From: JAMCXS01 sp964459065
GTDB taxonomy: Bacteria; Acidobacteriota; Terriglobia; UBA7540
Direction of reading: 5' to 3'
Assembly (NCBI GenBank): GCA_964459065.1
Contig: CAYWMN010000055.1
Location: 1-18,487, forward strand
Length of the DNA stretch: 18,487 bases
Shown: one piece after another, positions 16,140-18,487 of the stretch
Numbering within the stretch: the stretch's first letter is position 1
Layout of the letters: each line of letters starts with the position of its first letter
Notes under the pieces: model-generated
The model's input: the letters and a program-made list of their open reading frames with translations, nothing else
Databases searched by the model: none
Told to the model about the DNA's origin: nothing
Program-made: the position numbers and the translations under genes

Positions 16140-17249
16140 ATGGGCAAAACTGTAAAGCCGAAGAATTCCGAGTTCGGGCATGTCTACACCGTCATTATGG
16201 CGGGCGGCAGCGGGACGCGTTTCTGGCCGCTGAGCCGACGCAAACGTCCCAAGCAGCTGCTTGACATCTTCGGCAGCACAACCCTTCTGGAGCAAACCGT
16301 CGAAAGGCTCAAGGGAGTAACCCCGCCCGAACGCATCTACGTTTTTACCAACCAATACGTGCACGGCGAGATCGTGCGCCGCCTCCCGCAAATTCCCCGG
16401 CGGCAGATTGTCGCTGAGCCCGCTCAGCGCAACACCGCACCAACCATCGGCCTGGCCGCGCACGAAATTCTGCGGCGCGATCCCGCCGGCGTGATGGCCA
16501 TTCTGCCGGCCGACCACGTGATCAAAAAGCCCGCGGCCTTCCGCAAATCGCTCAAGGCCGGCTGTCGCTGGGCACAGGATGGGGACCGGTCCGTTGTACT
16601 GGGCATCCACCCAACCCGTCCGGAAACCGGTTACGGGTACGTCCGCCTGGGAGGGCCCGCTGGCCGTGCCGGGAACCAGGACATTTTGCGGGTTGAAAAG
16701 TTTACTGAGAAGCCGAAACTGCCCTTGGCCCGCCGGTATGTAGCCTCCAAACGCTATCTTTGGAACGCCGGGATGTTTATCTGGCGCGCCTCAACCCTGA
16801 TCGAAAACCTGCAGCGCCTGCAACCCCAAATGGCGCGCGGCCTTGAGCGGATTGCGGCCGCGGGCGGAATCGACAACCCCCGCTCGCTGAAAAGACTGTT
16901 TCCCCGCCTTGAGAAGATTTCCATTGACTACGCGCTGATGGAAAACCTTACGGAAGTCTACGCCGTGGCCGCCGACATTGGCTGGAGCGACGTGGGAAGC
17001 TGGGCCGTCGCCTACGAGCTGAGCGCCAAGGACAAGAGCGGCAACGTCCGGCCGCTCAATTCCATCTCGATTGACGGCGCGGGCAATATGCTGGTGTCCG
17101 ACAAACAGTTTGTTGTCACGATCGGCGTGGAGAATTTAATTGTCGTTGAGACCGGCGACGCGCTGCTGGTTTGCGCGCGCGACCGCTCGCAGGACGTGGG
17201 CAAAGCAGTTCAGCAACTTGAACAACTGAAAATGAAAAGGTTGCTGTAA
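16140..17249 (+). CDS. manC: Mannose-1-phosphate guanylyltransferase
   Basis: The product has 369 residues. It makes GDP-mannose from GTP and mannose-1-phosphate. The N-terminal nucleotidyltransferase signature MAGGSGTRFWPLSR (residues 20-33) is followed by RPKQ, EPAQRNTAPTIGLAA (the nucleotide-sugar region), LPADHVI, ETGYGYVRLG, VEKFTEKP, WNAGMFIWR and the DIGWSDVGSW motif. It ends after a short left-handed helix portion (ISIDGAGNMLVSDKQFVVTIGVENLIVVET); the C-terminal isomerase domain of bifunctional ManC/AlgA proteins is absent, which fits the separate manA upstream. No clear Shine-Dalgarno precedes the ATG, so coupled translation from manA is likely. Confidence 0.95.
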   Translation: MGKTVKPKNSEFGHVYTVIMAGGSGTRFWPLSRRKRPKQLLDIFGSTTLLEQTVERLKGVTPPERIYVFTNQYVHGEIVRRLPQIPRRQIVAEPAQRNTAPTIGLAAHEILRRDPAGVMAILPADHVIKKPAAFRKSLKAGCRWAQDGDRSVVLGIHPTRPETGYGYVRLGGPAGRAGNQDILRVEKFTEKPKLPLARRYVASKRYLWNAGMFIWRASTLIENLQRLQPQMARGLERIAAAGGIDNPRSLKRLFPRLEKISIDYALMENLTEVYAVAADIGWSDVGSWAVAYELSAKDKSGNVRPLNSISIDGAGNMLVSDKQFVVTIGVENLIVVETGDALLVCARDRSQDVGKAVQQLEQLKMKRLL

Positions 17250-17270
17250 TCTGAACGAAGCAATCCCACA

Positions 17271-18487
17271 ATGCACTCGCCCGCCCGGGCTAGGAGAATA
17301 ACTCTGAGTCATTCTGCAGGGAACATCAAATTCGGAACCGACGGTTGGCGCGGCATGATCGGCGACACTTTCATTTTTGAAAACGTGCGCCGCGTGGCCG
17401 CCGCGATTGCACGCTATGTGCGAAACGAAGGGCGCCCGGAACGCGGCCTGGTGGTGGGCTATGATACGCGCTTCCTTTCGCCCGAGGCCGCCCAGCAAGC
17501 CGCCCGCCAGGCTGCCGCCGAAGGCGTTCCGGTCTTTCTTGCCCAGGGCCCGACGCCCACTCCCGCCACGAGCTACGCGGTCGTGGCGCGGCATGCCGCC
17601 GGAGGCATGATGATTACCGCCAGCCACAATCCCGGCATCTGGAACGGCATCAAATTCAAGGCCGACTATGGAGGCTCGGCTTCGCCGGCCATCATGAAGC
17701 GGATTGAAACTTATCTCCCGGATGAGGACCCTTGCGCAAGCCATTCAAACAGTCCGGGCTCCGCGCCAATTGAAACCGTTGATCTTGTCACCCCTTATCT
17801 GGAACGACTTAAAGAAATCGTGCCGCTGGACCGAATTCGATCGAGCGGCAGGCGCTTTGTGATCGATCCCATGTTCGGCGCCGCGCGCGGCTGTCTTGCC
17901 CGACTGTTCGACGAAGCCGGTATCCCCTATTCTGAAATTCACGGCGAGCACAATCCCCTGTTCCCCGGCATCAATCCGGAGCCGATTGAGCCGCACATGA
18001 CGGCCTTGCGACAGGCCGTCGTTACCCGGAGGGCCGACGCGGGGTTTGCCACCGACGGCGACGCGGACCGCCTGGGGGCCGCCGACGCGCAAGGCAACTA
18101 TGTGGATTCGCACAAGATCTTTTCTATCCTCCTCCGGCATCTGGCCGGAGAGCTGAAGCGCCGGGGCGAGGTGGTCAAAACCTTCTCGACCACCCAGATG
18201 ATTGACAAGCTGGCTGCGAAATACGGCCTGCCGCTCCACGTCACACCCATCGGGTTCAAATACATTTGCGAATTGATGCTGGCCCGGCAGGTTCTGATCG
18301 GCGGCGAGGAAAGCGGCGGCATCGCCGTCGGCGGACATCTGCCGGAGCGCGACGGCATTTTGAATTCGCTTTATCTGGCCGACATCATCGCCACCCGCGG
18401 AAAAGAACTCGGCGAACTGGTCCGAGAACTCGAAGCCGAATTCGGCCCGCACCATTACGGGCGGGTGGATATGGAGATCAACCTGGA
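17271..18487 (+). CDS. Phosphomannomutase/phosphoglucomutase (partial, 3' end off the window)
   Basis: About 405 codons are visible of an expected 460-480. It belongs to the alpha-D-phosphohexomutase superfamily and here most likely converts mannose-6-phosphate to mannose-1-phosphate, completing GDP-mannose synthesis with the two genes upstream; phosphoglucomutase activity is equally possible. Numbered from the ATG at 17271: FGTDGWRG near residue 21, phosphoserine Ser118 in TASHNP, the magnesium loop DGDADR at 262-267, and the sugar-specificity loop GGEESGG with Glu346, Glu347 and Ser348. The FGTDGWRG and EESGG forms point away from GlmM (which has DGIRG and EQSGH). The gap to manC is 21 bases. 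The ATG has little ribosome site; an AGGAG at 17292-17296 lies 7 bases before an in-frame CTG at 17304, so the true start may be later. Confidence 0.92.
   Translation, partial: MHSPARARRITLSHSAGNIKFGTDGWRGMIGDTFIFENVRRVAAAIARYVRNEGRPERGLVVGYDTRFLSPEAAQQAARQAAAEGVPVFLAQGPTPTPATSYAVVARHAAGGMMITASHNPGIWNGIKFKADYGGSASPAIMKRIETYLPDEDPCASHSNSPGSAPIETVDLVTPYLERLKEIVPLDRIRSSGRRFVIDPMFGAARGCLARLFDEAGIPYSEIHGEHNPLFPGINPEPIEPHMTALRQAVVTRRADAGFATDGDADRLGAADAQGNYVDSHKIFSILLRHLAGELKRRGEVVKTFSTTQMIDKLAAKYGLPLHVTPIGFKYICELMLARQVLIGGEESGGIAVGGHLPERDGILNSLYLADIIATRGKELGELVRELEAEFGPHHYGRVDMEINL

Noticed and set aside
17745..18455. Minus-strand open frame of about 236 codons opposite the phosphohexomutase
   Set aside because: The plus strand carries the DGDADR and GGEESGG active-site motifs here, so the antisense frame is not a gene.

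Overview
The window looks like a chromosomal segment of a GC-rich, glycan-degrading environmental bacterium. I infer Acidobacteriota (a soil Terriglobia/Solibacter-like lineage), from the combination of Tat-exported glycoside hydrolases (GH42-like, GH78, GH2), a GH92 mannosidase and a coaD-aminotransferase gene pair, with no SusC/SusD genes. The taxonomic call rests on gene style only, not on a marker gene. No rRNA, tRNA, CRISPR array, insertion sequence or phage gene was seen, and no gene-free stretch exceeds 300 bases (the longest is about 280 bases, 13070-13350).  Region 1 (1-7545, all minus strand) is a secreted carbohydrate-degradation block. Read in transcription order it holds a Tat-exported GH78 alpha-L-rhamnosidase (4708-7545), a Sec-exported SGNH/GDSL esterase-like protein (3144-4538), a seven-bladed beta-propeller protein without a signal peptide (1875-3095), and a Tat-exported GH42-like glycoside hydrolase that runs off the left edge (1-1643). 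Region 2 (7546-13069) has a Tat-exported GH2 enzyme of beta-mannosidase/exo-glucosaminidase type on the plus strand, divergent from GH78. It converges on a GH92 alpha-mannosidase on the minus strand. The GH78/GH2 divergent promoter region carries the same nine-base core at both putative -10 boxes.  Region 3 (13351-18487, plus strand) is a tightly packed housekeeping run: coaD (coenzyme A synthesis), an aspartate aminotransferase-type PLP enzyme, mannose-6-phosphate isomerase, mannose-1-phosphate guanylyltransferase and a phosphomannomutase/phosphoglucomutase that is cut by the right edge. Gaps are 5 to 21 bases, and a good sigma-70-like promoter overlapping a perfect inverted repeat lies before coaD. 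The last three genes together make GDP-mannose from fructose-6-phosphate.  How it may work together (inference): the exported enzymes would trim a rhamnose- and mannose-containing, probably acylated glycan (plant, fungal or bacterial exopolysaccharide). The neighbouring cytoplasmic mannose enzymes either make cell-surface mannose polymers or, through ManA, feed mannose-6-phosphate into glycolysis. No transporter, sugar kinase or dedicated regulator is present in the window, so the substrate and the link between the halves stay unproven. I did not find a clearly unprecedented system. The best second-look items are the propeller protein, the GDSL protein lacking the usual block V aspartate, and the paired divergent promoter motif.
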